Source of the DNA: Roseimaritima sediminicola
GTDB taxonomy: Bacteria > Planctomycetota > Planctomycetia > Pirellulales > Pirellulaceae
DNA: 64,000 bases
Direction of reading: 5' to 3'
Assembly: GCF_009618275.1 (NCBI RefSeq)
Contig: NZ_WIAD01000016.1
Location: 41,189 to 105,188 of the forward strand
Part shown: positions 1 through 7,472 of the stretch, one piece after another
How positions within the stretch are numbered: the stretch's first letter is position 1
Layout of the letters: every line of letters starts with the position of its first letter
Notes under the pieces: model-generated
Told to the model about the DNA's origin: nothing
Seen by the model: only the letters and a program-made list of their open reading frames with translations
Databases searched by the model: none
Position numbers and translations under genes: made by a program

Positions 1-1
1 A

Positions 2-88
2 GCCGGCCAGTCGATTGAGACCGAGCTGCAGGACGCGATCGAAGACCTCGCCTCCAGGATCGTCTCCCAGATGGAAATCCGCTGGTAG
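2..88 (+). CDS. 3' end of an upstream gene, possibly LptE-like
   Basis: An open frame runs in from the left edge and ends at TAG 86-88, giving a 28-residue tail that ends QMEIRW. The stretch is an acidic amphipathic helix (IEDLASRIVSQMEIRW). Planctomycete LptE-type outer-membrane lipoproteins often end in a similar helix with a terminal tryptophan, so that is the best guess, but the fragment is too short to prove it. The rest of the gene lies outside the window. No terminator hairpin is visible directly after the stop; a repeat array begins about 30 bases downstream. Confidence 0.35.
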   Translation, partial: AGQSIETELQDAIEDLASRIVSQMEIRW

Positions 89-121
89 CGTCGCCACAGC
101 AAACGCGTCCAATCCGTAGCC

Positions 122-349
122 AGTGGCAGAGGCTTCCAGCCTGTGAACAGTGGCATAGGCTTCCAGCCTGTGAACAGTGGCATAGGCTTCCAGCCTGTGA
201 ACAGTGGCATAGGCTTCCAGCCTGTGAGCAGTGGCATAGGCTTCCAGCCTGTGAAGAACAGCCACACAGTGGCGACATGCGGCAACCCCAGTGGCATAGG
301 CTTCCAGCCTGTGAAGAACAGCCACACAGTGGCGACATGCGGTAGCCCC
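122..349. repeat. 27-bp tandem repeat array (GFQPV type), left copy
   Basis: Four to five near-identical 27-base units read AGTGGCATAGGCTTCCAGCC plus TGTGAAC or TGTGAGC, starting at 122, 149, 176 and 203. They are followed by a 60-base direct repeat (about 230-289 and 290-349) that begins with the same unit and continues with a segment coding CGACATGCGG. Each unit contains a small palindrome, AGGCT-TCC-AGCCT. One plus frame would read NSGIGFQPV repeatedly and one minus frame HRLEAYATV; these are repeat translations, not genes. The same unit recurs at 2700-2961 on the other side of the next gene. Confidence 0.9.
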
Positions 350-520
350 AGGCGCGAGCCTGGGGTGGCGGCGTCCCACACACCGCGAAAGTCCCGGAGG
401 GACGACATGAAATTCCGCGGCCGCGCCGTCATGTCGCCCTTCCAGGGCTTTGTGGTTCGAGTTTCGGCGTTTCCGCAGGCTTGCGCCCGGGGTTACCACA
501 CTCAATCGCTCCGCGATTCC
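345..520. repeat. composite hairpin-rich intergenic repeat
   Basis: This non-coding stretch contains a perfect hairpin CCCCAGGC-gcga-GCCTGGGG at 346-365, a GTCCCggaGGGAC hairpin near 391-403, and the words GACATGA and GGTTACCACA. A related element, with the GTCCCTCCGGGAC hairpin in the opposite orientation and a GGGCTACCACATGTCGCC segment, lies at about 6232-6320, where it interrupts an accessory gene. I infer a dispersed repeat family. Its exact ends cannot be set from two diverged copies. Confidence 0.5.
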
Positions 521-532
521 GGAAGAACGCGC

Positions 533-556
533 CTCGGCTGGGACAGCCGAGCTACT
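533..556. repeat. CTCGGCTGGGACAGCCGAG hairpin repeat
   Basis: A near-perfect palindrome CTCGGCTGGGACAGCCGAG followed by CTAC. The same word, in either orientation, occurs at 20322-20344, 35330-35352, 39132-39154, 47858-47880, 47897-47919 and 47932-47954. It is therefore a dispersed REP-like hairpin of this genome. It lies in the leader region of the gene starting at 871, with 557-870 holding no further feature that I can recognise apart from the ribosome binding site. Confidence 0.8.
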
Positions 557-870
557 CTGTGGCACCCCGCTTCCAGCCTGTGAACCGCCGCATTGCCCCT
601 AGGGTTCGGCGCTCGGTCAATCCGGACACCCGGTCCGCCGCCAACGAACCGGTCCAAACCACCCAACCGGCACCGACACCGCGAATCGTCTGGCTTTTCG
701 CAACCGGCACCTTGACCCTCCTCCGCAAAGTCGCCGATAGCATTCATCAGATCCCCCTGCGACCCTCGCGTCGCCCATCCTTTTTATTCCCACCCCAAAT
801 TATTTACAAACTCGCCTGCCTTATATCCGCATCATGGATGCTCGGCGAGCTTTGTCAGGAGGACTCGAAG

Positions 871-2616
871 ATGAAACTCCAACTGCGCACTTGGTTGGCC
901 GGCTTGGCTTTGTGTTTGTTCCCCACGTTCGCCCAAGCCCAGCACTTTATCAACCAATGTTCCCATTCGCCGGTTCCGATTAACGCCGAAGTAACCACAG
1001 ACGAAGCGGCCCGAATCGCCGCGGCCAACGCCCTGGCCGGCATAACCTACTGCGTTCCTGAAGAAACGCCCCTCGAGGCAGATTCGGAAGTGGCCGCCGA
1101 ATGCTCGCAAGCCGAAGCGGCGACTGAGGCCGAACTAGGAACGCAGATCGATTGCCAGGCCGGCCAGCAGTCGCTCGACAACCCCGCCGCCGAAGTCGCG
1201 GTCGCCGAAATCGAAGTCATCGAAGCCGAAGTCGTAGAAGCCGAAGTCGTAGAAGCTGAAGTCGAAGTCGCCGAAGTCGAAATCGCTGAAGTCGAAGCGG
1301 CTAACACGGAAATGGTCGAAGCGGCGGAAGCGGTCGAGGTGGCGGAGATCGTCGCAAGCGGTGGCGAGGCGGCCGAAGCCGAGGAAGTCGCTCCGCTCGG
1401 TGAAGACGCCGCTGCGGAAGTTGCGGTTGTTGACGAACCCGAGAGCACGCTGCCAGCGATCGAAGTGGTCACCGAGGTGGTCGAGCAGGTGGAAGAATTG
1501 GTCGACGGCCAGCCGCGGGCGATGCCCGAGGTCGCGCGGCTGATGGACGCGCCCATCATCTGCACGCTTCGCGATCCGGAAGAGTACCTGCCGTATGACC
1601 TGACGGCGACCGATGCTCTCGAGTGGCAGATCTTCGCGGACGGCATCCCCCGGCCCCGCCGTGAACTGCAGATTCCGCTGGCCGCCGACACCGCCATGGC
1701 CGAGTTTGCCGAAGAAGAGCCGGTCACGCACGAGCTGGTCGAACACGAGCCGGCGGCCGAAGAGCTGTTTGCCCAGCCCACACAGCCGGAGGCGTCCGCG
1801 GCGGTTGAGCAGCCGCTGGTGGCGACCGAGCTGGACAAGATCGACGATGGACGGATCGAACCCTTCGCCAGCGCGTCGACCGCGGCGGCCGTAGCCAGTG
1901 CTCCGGAGCCGGCCCAGTCGATCTTGGACGCGGCGCTTGCGCGGCAGGTCGGGTCGCTGGACTGTTTGCTGGAAGACCTGAAGTGGCGAGCCGGCGAGGC
2001 GCTCGCAGAGGATGGTTGGCTGCGGACCCGCCTCCAACCGGCCCACTTTGGCGCGCGGCTGTACTCGGCCAGCTACCGCGCGGTCGACGAGGCCCAGTCG
2101 CTGCTCGCTTCGCTGGGCGAGCAACTGCCGGCGGCGGCCGCGGCTCCAGCCCTGGTCGGACCGCCCGCTCCCCAGGCGGACGCCCTGGCGGTCGAGATGG
2201 CTCCGGCCGCGGAGCCGGCGGCCAGTGTCGCGGCGGTGGAGGTTGCGGAGCCGGCCGAGTCGTCGCTGGCGGTGGTCATCGAAGACCGCCGCGACACGCC
2301 GACCGTCTGCTGCCCGCTGGAAGACTTCGCCGACGTGTACGAGTACAGCGAAGCGGAGGAGGCGTTTGCCGCAGTCGAAACCGACCGCTCGGAACCGGCC
2401 GCCTCGGAGCTTGTCCAGCTCGATGCTCCTGAAGTCGGTGACGCAGTGGCGGAAGCTGGCAGTGACGGCGACCTCGGCGCTGCGTTGGCGGCAGAGCGGC
2501 TCGAGGAGATCGACGCGAACCTGCAAGCGGTTCTGGACTTCGTCCGCTCGATCTCCAGCCCGTTCCAGCCCCGCATCGCCAACGGGGGCCAGGAAACCGA
2601 CACCCTGGCCCGGTAA
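871..2616 (+). CDS. secreted Glu/Val/Ala-rich repetitive protein, unknown function
   Basis: The protein has 581 residues. I chose the ATG at 871 because it is preceded by AGGAGG at 857-862 and opens a clean signal peptide (MKLQLRTWLAGLALCLFPTF, cleavage near AQA-QH at residue 23-24). The open frame extends upstream into repeat DNA, but that part looks spurious. Residues about 108-160 are a low-complexity run of EAEV and VAEVE units, probably an extended acidic segment or coiled coil. The remainder is rich in Ala, Glu and Pro, with scattered cysteines near the N-terminus (positions 30, 61, 78, 95). No known domain is recognisable. The gene stands alone and is flanked on both sides by arrays of the same 27-bp repeat. 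It is probably an exported envelope protein; the function is unknown. Confidence 0.75.
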   Translation: MKLQLRTWLAGLALCLFPTFAQAQHFINQCSHSPVPINAEVTTDEAARIAAANALAGITYCVPEETPLEADSEVAAECSQAEAATEAELGTQIDCQAGQQSLDNPAAEVAVAEIEVIEAEVVEAEVVEAEVEVAEVEIAEVEAANTEMVEAAEAVEVAEIVASGGEAAEAEEVAPLGEDAAAEVAVVDEPESTLPAIEVVTEVVEQVEELVDGQPRAMPEVARLMDAPIICTLRDPEEYLPYDLTATDALEWQIFADGIPRPRRELQIPLAADTAMAEFAEEEPVTHELVEHEPAAEELFAQPTQPEASAAVEQPLVATELDKIDDGRIEPFASASTAAAVASAPEPAQSILDAALARQVGSLDCLLEDLKWRAGEALAEDGWLRTRLQPAHFGARLYSASYRAVDEAQSLLASLGEQLPAAAAAPALVGPPAPQADALAVEMAPAAEPAASVAAVEVAEPAESSLAVVIEDRRDTPTVCCPLEDFADVYEYSEAEEAFAAVETDRSEPAASELVQLDAPEVGDAVAEAGSDGDLGAALAAERLEEIDANLQAVLDFVRSISSPFQPRIANGGQETDTLAR

Positions 2617-2699
2617 CGGTCCCCTGGCCGCAGCATCAAAGCCGGGGAGGGCGAAGGAAACAGTCCAACTCCCCCTCCCCGGCCGCAACCCGTAGCAAA

Positions 2700-2961
2700 A
2701 GGCTTCCAGCCTGTGAGCAGTGGCATAGGCTTCCAGCCTGTGAGTAGTGGCATAGGCTTCCAGCCTGTGAGCAGTGGCATAGGCTTCCAGCCTGTGAGCA
2801 GTGGCATAGGCTTCCAGCCTGTGAGCAGTGGCATAGGCTTCCAGCCTGTGAACAGTGGCATAGGCTTCCAGCCTGTGAGCAGCGGCATAGGCTTCCAGCC
2901 TGTGAACAGTGGCATAGGCTTCCAGCCTGTGAACAGTGGCATAGGCTTCCAGCCTGTGAAA
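2700..2961. repeat. 27-bp tandem repeat array (GFQPV type), right copy
   Basis: One partial and nine full 27-base units run without interruption, full units starting at 2719 and every 27 bases to 2935. The units differ only at a few positions (TGTGAGC/TGTGAAC/TGTGAGT, GTGGC/GCGGC). The array lies 84 bases after the stop of the gene at 871-2616 and matches the array at 122-256. Frames through it code GIGFQPV on plus and TGWKPMPL or HRLEAYAT on minus, which explains the spurious open frames here. Confidence 0.95.
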
Positions 2962-3601
2962 TGCAAGCAACACTAGCCCGGCTGTCCCGGCCGGTCTACG
3001 TTGGGCGATCCGCGGCCCAAGGGGGCAACCTTATGTCAGCCTAGGGCGACGTCCTGGGATTCGACTATCAATCAAACGACGCTCCGCACTTTCTGTTGGA
3101 TACGCAAAGGCCCACAGTCCTAGCGGGTGGTTTGTAATAATGACCGGGTGAGCCGGCAAAACTCCGCAAAAAGCCCGGCTGACCCGCGCAAAACCCCCTA
3201 TAATGCCCCACTAACCCGCTAATAATCCATTGTTCTTGCTGTCTGTCGTTGCGCGGTCGAATGCCCCGATCCGCAAGTGCCAAGCCTCGTAAGGGGCAGG
3301 TCCGTATTGGACGCACGGTCGACCGCAAAGATTTCCGATGGTTGCTGGACTTCCCGTTAGTCTTCGCCCCTGCCGTTGGGTGAGAACCGGGCGCGGATAT
3401 CGACCCCCACATATCTTCCTACCTCCATGTTCTTACCTGTCCCTCGCGAGCAGATGGTAGGAAAATGGAGGTAGGAAAATACACGGTGTGACTTGCAGGT
3501 TGCGCGGTCAATTGTTGCTAGGTCCCGATCCGGCCGGTATCCTGAAGTTGAGCTAGATCGGCAGCCTTGGCGAACCGTCCGCCAATGCAATCGCCGCGCA
3601 A
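2962..3601. other. intergenic region with two long hairpins, no gene seen
   Basis: I find no convincing gene in these 640 bases. Two inverted repeats stand out. CGGGTGAGCCGG at 3145-3156 pairs with CCGGCTGACCCG at 3175-3186 with one mismatch. TTCCTACCTCCAT at 3416-3428 pairs perfectly with ATGGAGGTAGGAA at 3465-3477. The region ends at the first attC-like site. An attI site or integrase gene would be expected near one end of an integron array, but neither is recognisable here. Confidence 0.5.
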
Positions 3602-3685
3602 GAACCATGTGGTGCACACGAGCGGCGGCAACGTCGTTTCGTGTTCACACAATCCTGGGTCGCCGCCGTGTGACCACTGACGTTC
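3602..3685 (+). other. attC-like recombination site 1
   Basis: The left arm GAACCATGTGGTGCACACG (continuing AGCGGCGG) and the right arm CGCCGCCGTGTGACCAC (then TGACGTTC) pair as 6 + 6 + 5 base pairs. One extra A and one extra G occur only in the left arm, followed by a short unpaired spacer (CAT against TGA) and paired GAAC/GTTC ends. This is the layout of an integron attC site, with extrahelical bases, unpaired central spacer and AAC/GTT core. The spacer between the arms is about 32 bases. A gene starts 18 bases downstream. Confidence 0.7.
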
Positions 3686-3702
3686 TGTCGCTGGGGCGTT
3701 AA

Positions 3703-4284
3703 ATGAACGATGTGCCGCCTGATTTTGAATTGCCGCCCGGCGAAGCATTACTCCGATGTGAATGCGGTTTCCAAAGTCAACCATTCTGCTTCGTCGAACA
3801 CTTGTATGGGTGCTTGACTTGCTCATCTGTCAAATCCGCGGTTCGTATCCCGTTCCTATATCAACCACCAAGATGCCCCGACTGCGACCGGCAATTCCTG
3901 ATTTCGGATCGAATTCCCGCAGGTAGCATGTGTTCCGGCGAGCTCGCAAGATGCCCAGCCTGTCGGAATAACACTCTATTGCTCGAACAACTTGGCGTTC
4001 ATTATCAGACAACCGACTGCGGCGACTCGATTCCCGATGTTGGTCAGACCATGCACGCCAAGACAATGCCATCCGACCATCCCGATGCCGAGATATTCTT
4101 CTGGTCACCCCGCCTCAAAATGGAATACTCCATTGCTGTTTCAATCACAAACCGCGACACAAGTACCATTCCTTGGGCACATCACGAGTTTCGTGTAGAA
4201 TCGGTCGAACATTCGCCCCCTAGATTGCGGCTTGCCTACGTTCGCGAACTCGATGAATCGGAATGGAAGTGGTTTACCGTTTGA
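3703..4284 (+). CDS. cassette-borne hypothetical protein with zinc-ribbon-like cysteines
   Basis: The protein has 193 residues and starts at ATG 3703, directly after attC-like site 1. The N-terminal half carries paired cysteines: CEC near residue 19, CLTC near 37, CPDC near 57 and CPAC near 83. This suggests one or two structural zinc-binding knuckles. The C-terminal half (WSPRLKMEYSIAVSITNRDT) looks like a small alpha/beta domain that I cannot assign. The gene is followed within 13 bases by attC-like site 2, so gene plus site forms a typical one-gene cassette. The function is unknown. A role in defence or immunity is only suggested by the neighbouring DUF1963 and SMI1 genes. Confidence 0.7.
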   Translation: MNDVPPDFELPPGEALLRCECGFQSQPFCFVEHLYGCLTCSSVKSAVRIPFLYQPPRCPDCDRQFLISDRIPAGSMCSGELARCPACRNNTLLLEQLGVHYQTTDCGDSIPDVGQTMHAKTMPSDHPDAEIFFWSPRLKMEYSIAVSITNRDTSTIPWAHHEFRVESVEHSPPRLRLAYVRELDESEWKWFTV

Positions 4285-4296
4285 CAAGAATCGCGA

Positions 4297-4385
4297 CAGA
4301 AGAATGCGGTGAACGGGAGACGCCGAAGACGCCGGTTTTGAAATCATAGTTTTATGGCGGCGGTCCCGTTACCGCTGCCGTTCTG
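4297..4385 (+). other. attC-like recombination site 2
   Basis: The left arm CAGAAGAATGCGGTGAACGG (then GAGACGCCG) pairs with the right arm CGGCGGTCCCGTTACCGC (then TGCCGTTCTG). The left arm again has extra bases that the right arm lacks: a single base between the ACCGC and CCCGTT blocks, and two against one further out. The site ends in the conserved CGTTCTG seen in sites 1 and 4. It lies between two same-strand genes and contains a spurious ATG at 4354 that is not the start of the next gene. Confidence 0.65.
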
Positions 4386-4425
4386 CGGCAAGAGTAGCTG
4401 GCGATTTGCCTTGTATCCTGAAACG

Positions 4426-5175
4426 ATGAAGTCATTGATGGTCATACTTCGCTGCACCATTGGTTGCGCCATTGGCTCTGGCCTCGGTGTCGCACTGATT
4501 ACTGCAGGCCGAATTGAGCACGGGATTGGACTCGCGATTATTGGCGGCGTTTTCGGTATTGTCTTGGCTATCTCCAACGTCTTGTACAAAACTAGCTCCG
4601 CAGAAACATTCTCGCGCGGCTTGCTTATATTCCTGAAACTCACCGCTGCGAAAAATATACCCGGCGGCGAAAAATTCGTACCTGTTAAAGAAAAGGATAC
4701 TGAAGGTAGGCACGGCCAAAGCGCTGATCCCGTCGCATTGGATAAGCGGATGTATTTCGGCATGAAGGTCGGTGCCGTCCTTGCCGTGTCGCCGGCGATA
4801 CTGATCGCGATGTACATGCAGGATGCGAATCGAGAGCCTGATCCGATGGTCCTTGAAATCGTGAAGCGAATAATCATTGGCATCGCCTTCATTGCATTTG
4901 TCGGCGGCGGGTGTGGTGCCACATTGGGTTCGCTTACGGTATCAGGTGTCCATCGTCGAAACATTGTGCTTGGAACGTTCGTTGGTGCTGTCATTGGCGC
5001 CGGTCTTGCGACTGCAATTGTCCCAGGTGCACGGGTTCCTGCATGGCATATGTACATATTTGGCTGCGGTGTATTTGGTTGGCTTGGGATGGCATGCGGG
5101 TTGTTTTCGGGTGATAATTATCGGCCAACCGCGCGCGACGTTGCTGATGACTTAGATGACTTCCAGGATGCGTAA
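4426..5175 (+). CDS. cassette-borne multi-pass membrane protein, unknown function
   Basis: The protein has 249 residues. I start it at ATG 4426 (MKSLMVILRCTIG) because the in-frame ATG at 4354 lies inside attC-like site 2. About five to six hydrophobic segments are visible. Two near the N-terminus flank GIGLAIIGGVFGIVLAIS, one follows MKVGAVLAVSPAILIAM, and others include IGIAFIAFVGGG, LGTFVGAVIGAGLATAIV and FGCGVFGWLGMACGLF. They are rich in small residues (Gly/Ala), which suggests tight helix packing. A soluble loop of about 60 residues (KTSSAETFSRG to DPVALDKRM) separates the first pair from the rest. The cassette ends with attC-like site 3, five bases after the stop. No family is recognised. 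Confidence 0.7.
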   Translation: MKSLMVILRCTIGCAIGSGLGVALITAGRIEHGIGLAIIGGVFGIVLAISNVLYKTSSAETFSRGLLIFLKLTAAKNIPGGEKFVPVKEKDTEGRHGQSADPVALDKRMYFGMKVGAVLAVSPAILIAMYMQDANREPDPMVLEIVKRIIIGIAFIAFVGGGCGATLGSLTVSGVHRRNIVLGTFVGAVIGAGLATAIVPGARVPAWHMYIFGCGVFGWLGMACGLFSGDNYRPTARDVADDLDDFQDA

Positions 5176-5180
5176 AGGCC

Positions 5181-5270
5181 GCATAACCATGCCATCCACC
5201 GGAGCACGGCATGGCGCGTTCACAAATGAAAGCCACAATGGCCGTGCCCGGTGATGGCCGACGTTATCCG
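5181..5270 (+). other. attC-like recombination site 3
   Basis: This site gives the best pairing of the set. GCATAACCATGCCATCCACC (then GGAGCACGG) pairs with CCGTGCCCGGTGATGGC (then CGACGTTATCCGC). The arms form 6 + 6 + 5 base pairs with single unpaired A and C in the left arm only, a three-base unpaired spacer on each side (CAT against CGA), and ATAAC/GTTAT ends. This matches attC architecture: extrahelical bases on one arm, unpaired central spacer, AAC/GTT. The site starts five bases after the previous stop codon. Confidence 0.75.
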
Positions 5271-5310
5271 CATTCGAGTCTGACTCAACAACCATGGAGC
5301 GAAGAGGCCG

Positions 5311-5724
5311 ATGCCGTTCTGGAAACGTAAATCGAAGGAGCTCGGAACACCGGCACACGGCCCCGATTTCTCCGACGTCGATACGCGAGAAAAGGCTCTT
5401 GCGCTGGTCGAAAAAGGGCAACTCGAACCGCTGTATTTAATGCCACCGGAATTCGGTGGTGCTGAAGACCCCAGAAACATCGTTTACGTTCCAATTGGAA
5501 TCGCGGACATCAAACGCAGTACGGACCTTAATGTCATTGCTCCGTTGGTTGAATCCGGCGACCTCCAGAACTACTCAGCCGTCCCTGAGTATCGCGGCCG
5601 CAGCTTCATACCAATGGCGATCAAAATCGAAGCATCAGACCCGAAACGATTTGAGTGCGAAATCAATATCTGGGGGGAAGCGCTAGACCGCGAAACCGAA
5701 CTGCAACGCCCAGACAGCGGGTAA
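5311..5724 (+). CDS. cassette-borne small hypothetical protein
   Basis: The protein has 137 residues and starts at ATG 5311 (MPFWKRKSKELG), 40 bases after attC-like site 3. The N-terminus is basic, followed by an acidic linker and a compact core with IVYVPIGIADIKRSTD and RSFIPMAIKIEASDPKRFEC. The size and beta-rich pattern resemble the small soluble immunity-like proteins common in planctomycete accessory regions, but I recognise no named family. Its TAA stop (5722-5724) lies inside the left end of attC-like site 4, so the cassette is fully compact. Expression would depend on an upstream promoter or on one within the site. Confidence 0.7.
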   Translation: MPFWKRKSKELGTPAHGPDFSDVDTREKALALVEKGQLEPLYLMPPEFGGAEDPRNIVYVPIGIADIKRSTDLNVIAPLVESGDLQNYSAVPEYRGRSFIPMAIKIEASDPKRFECEINIWGEALDRETELQRPDSG

Positions 5725-5806
5725 CAATCCAATGCACCCGAGCGGCGAATTCGGGCGTTCTCAGATGGACAATCTCTCGTCGCCGCCGGGTGATTGGTTA
5801 CGTTCT
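5721..5806 (+). other. attC-like recombination site 4
   Basis: GTAACAATCCAATGCACCCG (then AGCGGCGA) pairs with TCGCCGCCGGGTGATTGG (then TTACGTTCT). Extra unpaired A and G occur at the same two positions of the left arm as in site 1, followed by an unpaired spacer and AAC/GTT ends. The central part holds GATGGACAATCTC, a word related to the one in site 5. The preceding gene's stop codon overlaps the site's left end. The next gene starts 24 bases downstream. Confidence 0.75.
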
Positions 5807-5829
5807 GTCGATGAAATGATTCACAATCC

Positions 5830-6621
5830 ATGACGCCTCGGCATCTGCTCTACGATTCCGTTGACGCCTGGATGGCGGGGGAAAACGTACCGGCGGGGTT
5901 CGTCTCGCTAGACGACGCTGAACTCCGTAATCGGTACATCGCGGAGTACGGCGAACTGCGACGACACCTCTTTGCCAAGCACGCCGCAACATTGTCCTCC
6001 GATGACCAGCGCAAACTGAGTGACGGTACCCATCCGTCGCAGAGTCACTCCTTCGCCACCGATGCCGAACCGTACTGCCAACTGTTGAATTCACACCTTC
6101 GATCTGTCGGGATCGTACCCGATGAGATTGTGTTAGGCTGGTACCATATGGAACGAATCATTCTGACCGTTTACCTCGATGACTCGCAGATTCCAACCGA
6201 CACGAAACCGCCTTGGTTGTTTCAGTTCCTGTCGTCCCTCCGGGACTTGCGTGGTGGCGGGGGGCCGTTCCCTGGGGCCCGCACCCAGGGCTACCACATG
6301 TCGCCACTGCCGTGGCTGTCACGCCGCAATTTCATCTGCCCAACGGTTGCTCCAGCAACCGTTGGGAAATGTCGAAGGTGTTTCCCAACGGTTCTTAAAC
6401 AGCGAGGACCGTGGCAGATTCGCGTACTTCCCTTACTGACCTTGTTGACCTGCCTCGCCTTCCCAGCAACGAGCCTGGCTGAACTACGTGTTATCGGTGT
6501 GTTGATTACGAAAGACCTGCAATCAACGACTCCCGTGTCCATCTATTCGGTCCCTCCGGGTTCGTCGTGGGAAAGCCAAGGATGGTGGATTTTCGGAGGC
6601 ATTGCCGTGGTGTCCGAATGA
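5830..6621 (+). CDS. cassette hypothetical protein, 3' part replaced by repeat DNA
   Basis: The open frame of 263 residues starts at ATG 5830 (MTPRHLLYDSVDAWMAGENV). Residues 1 to about 134 (to WLFQFLSSL) look like a normal soluble protein. From base 6232 the sequence is a dispersed hairpin repeat (GTCCCTCCGGGAC, then GGGCTACCACATGTCGCC), and the remaining residues look like translated non-coding DNA. I therefore read this as a cassette gene whose end was lost to repeat insertion, with the frame open by chance to 6621. No attC-like site follows directly. The next one is at 7374, so the original cassette end seems to be displaced or lost. The family is unknown. Confidence 0.45.
   Translation: MTPRHLLYDSVDAWMAGENVPAGFVSLDDAELRNRYIAEYGELRRHLFAKHAATLSSDDQRKLSDGTHPSQSHSFATDAEPYCQLLNSHLRSVGIVPDEIVLGWYHMERIILTVYLDDSQIPTDTKPPWLFQFLSSLRDLRGGGGPFPGARTQGYHMSPLPWLSRRNFICPTVAPATVGKCRRCFPTVLKQRGPWQIRVLPLLTLLTCLAFPATSLAELRVIGVLITKDLQSTTPVSIYSVPPGSSWESQGWWIFGGIAVVSE
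6339..6366. repeat. long perfect inverted repeat
   Basis: CCCAACGGTTGCT at 6339-6351 and AGCAACCGTTGGG at 6354-6366 form 13 perfect pairs around a 2-base centre. A further TTCCCAACGG follows at about 6381-6390. In RNA it would need to open a few pairs to form a loop; as DNA it is a cruciform-type palindrome. It lies in the repeat-invaded part of the cassette region. There is no T-tract, so it is not an obvious terminator. Confidence 0.7.
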
Positions 6622-7195
6622 TGTGCCTGTGGTGTCTTCATCCATTACGTTGAAGTTGCCGCGAGAAACGGAAGCAAGCTCTGCGGGGACGCGGGGGTGC
6701 CAGGGATATCGCGGTCGGGGTGCACCCCGTGGTGCCCCTGGCTGGCGGCAAGCATTGCCTGCCGCCAGCATTTTTGATCCGTTAGACCACACCCTTCGGA
6801 CACCACCGTTATGCCTAAGAAAATCCCGCAGTTGAGATGAACCCACGAGAATCCCGGATGGACCGATATTTAGGTGCCTCCGGGGTTGTCGTGGGAAAGC
6901 CAAGGATAGTAGATTTTCGGAGGCACCCGTGGTAGTGCCCGGGTGAATCGCCTAAGGAGTCTCCAGCCTTTACGTTGAAGTTGCCGTGAGAAACGGAAGC
7001 AAGCTCTGCGGGGACGCGGGGGTGCCAGGGATATCGCGGTCGGGGTGCGACCCGTGGTGCCTCTGGCTGGCGGCAAGCATCGCCTGCCGCCAGCATCTTT
7101 GGTCCGTTAGACCACACCCTTCGGACACCACCGCTATGCCTAGCAAAAATCCCGCAGTCTGGATAAACCCACGAAGTTCCCGGATGGCTCAGTTT
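6545..7195. repeat. tandem duplication of a ~325-bp unit, non-coding
   Basis: Two copies of about 325 bases lie head to tail (about 6545-6869 and 6870-7195). Shared anchors keep an offset of 324-326: TCGTGGGAAAGCCAAGGA at 6565 and 6889, ACGTTGAAGTTGCC at 6647 and 6972, and CCCGGATGG near 6853 and 7179. Both contain the hairpin CTGGCGGC...GCCGCCAG. The copies differ at many single positions and in one short block, so the duplication is not very recent. Frames in both are broken and I see no gene here. The following stretch to 7373 is also without a credible gene. Confidence 0.85.
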
Positions 7196-7373
7196 TCTTC
7201 TAAGTTACAAAGGTGACGGAAAGTACGCGGGACACATACGCGTCGGGCCATACCTTCGTGCTGAGCCTGATGAAAACGGCGAGCGTGGTACGCAAGTCGT
7301 CGTTTGGGATCACGATAGGATGGATTTGCTTGATGTTGACACGGATCAGAGATTGTCCCGTTCCCATGGCGGC

Positions 7374-7459
7374 GAACCATCGGATGCAGGTGAGCCGCCG
7401 AATGGAACTTCCGAAGTCGATGGAACATCAAGCGCCGCGACCCGGTAATCGTTGACGTT
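7374..7459 (+). other. attC-like recombination site 5 (degenerate)
   Basis: The left arm GAACCATCGGATGCAGGTGA (then GCCGCCGAA) follows the same consensus as site 1 (GAACCAT..GATGCA...GAGC). The middle GATGGAACATC and the end CGCCGC...CGTTGACGTT match site 4 in word order. Pairing between the arms is weaker than in sites 1-4, especially in the inner CACCTG/GACCCG block, so the site may be decayed. It directly precedes the DUF1963 gene. Confidence 0.5.
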
Positions 7460-7472
7460 TTTCACCAGAATC

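Noticed and set aside
143..583. Open frame coding repeated NSGIGFQPV
   Set aside because: It is a translation of the 27-bp tandem array; no start site, domain or codon pattern of a gene.
2700..2961. CRISPR array
   Set aside because: The 27-bp units are directly adjacent with no unique spacers and there are no cas genes.
1135..2973. 612-residue minus-strand frame with HRLEAYAT repeats
   Set aside because: It runs through the repeat array and antisense to the secreted protein gene at 871; it results from high GC and repeat structure.
3068..3617. Small minus-strand frames before the cassette block
   Set aside because: They overlap hairpins and have no family features or good start sites.
4354..4425. 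Longer start for the membrane protein gene at ATG 4354
   Set aside because: This ATG is inside attC-like site 2 and the added residues are translated site sequence.
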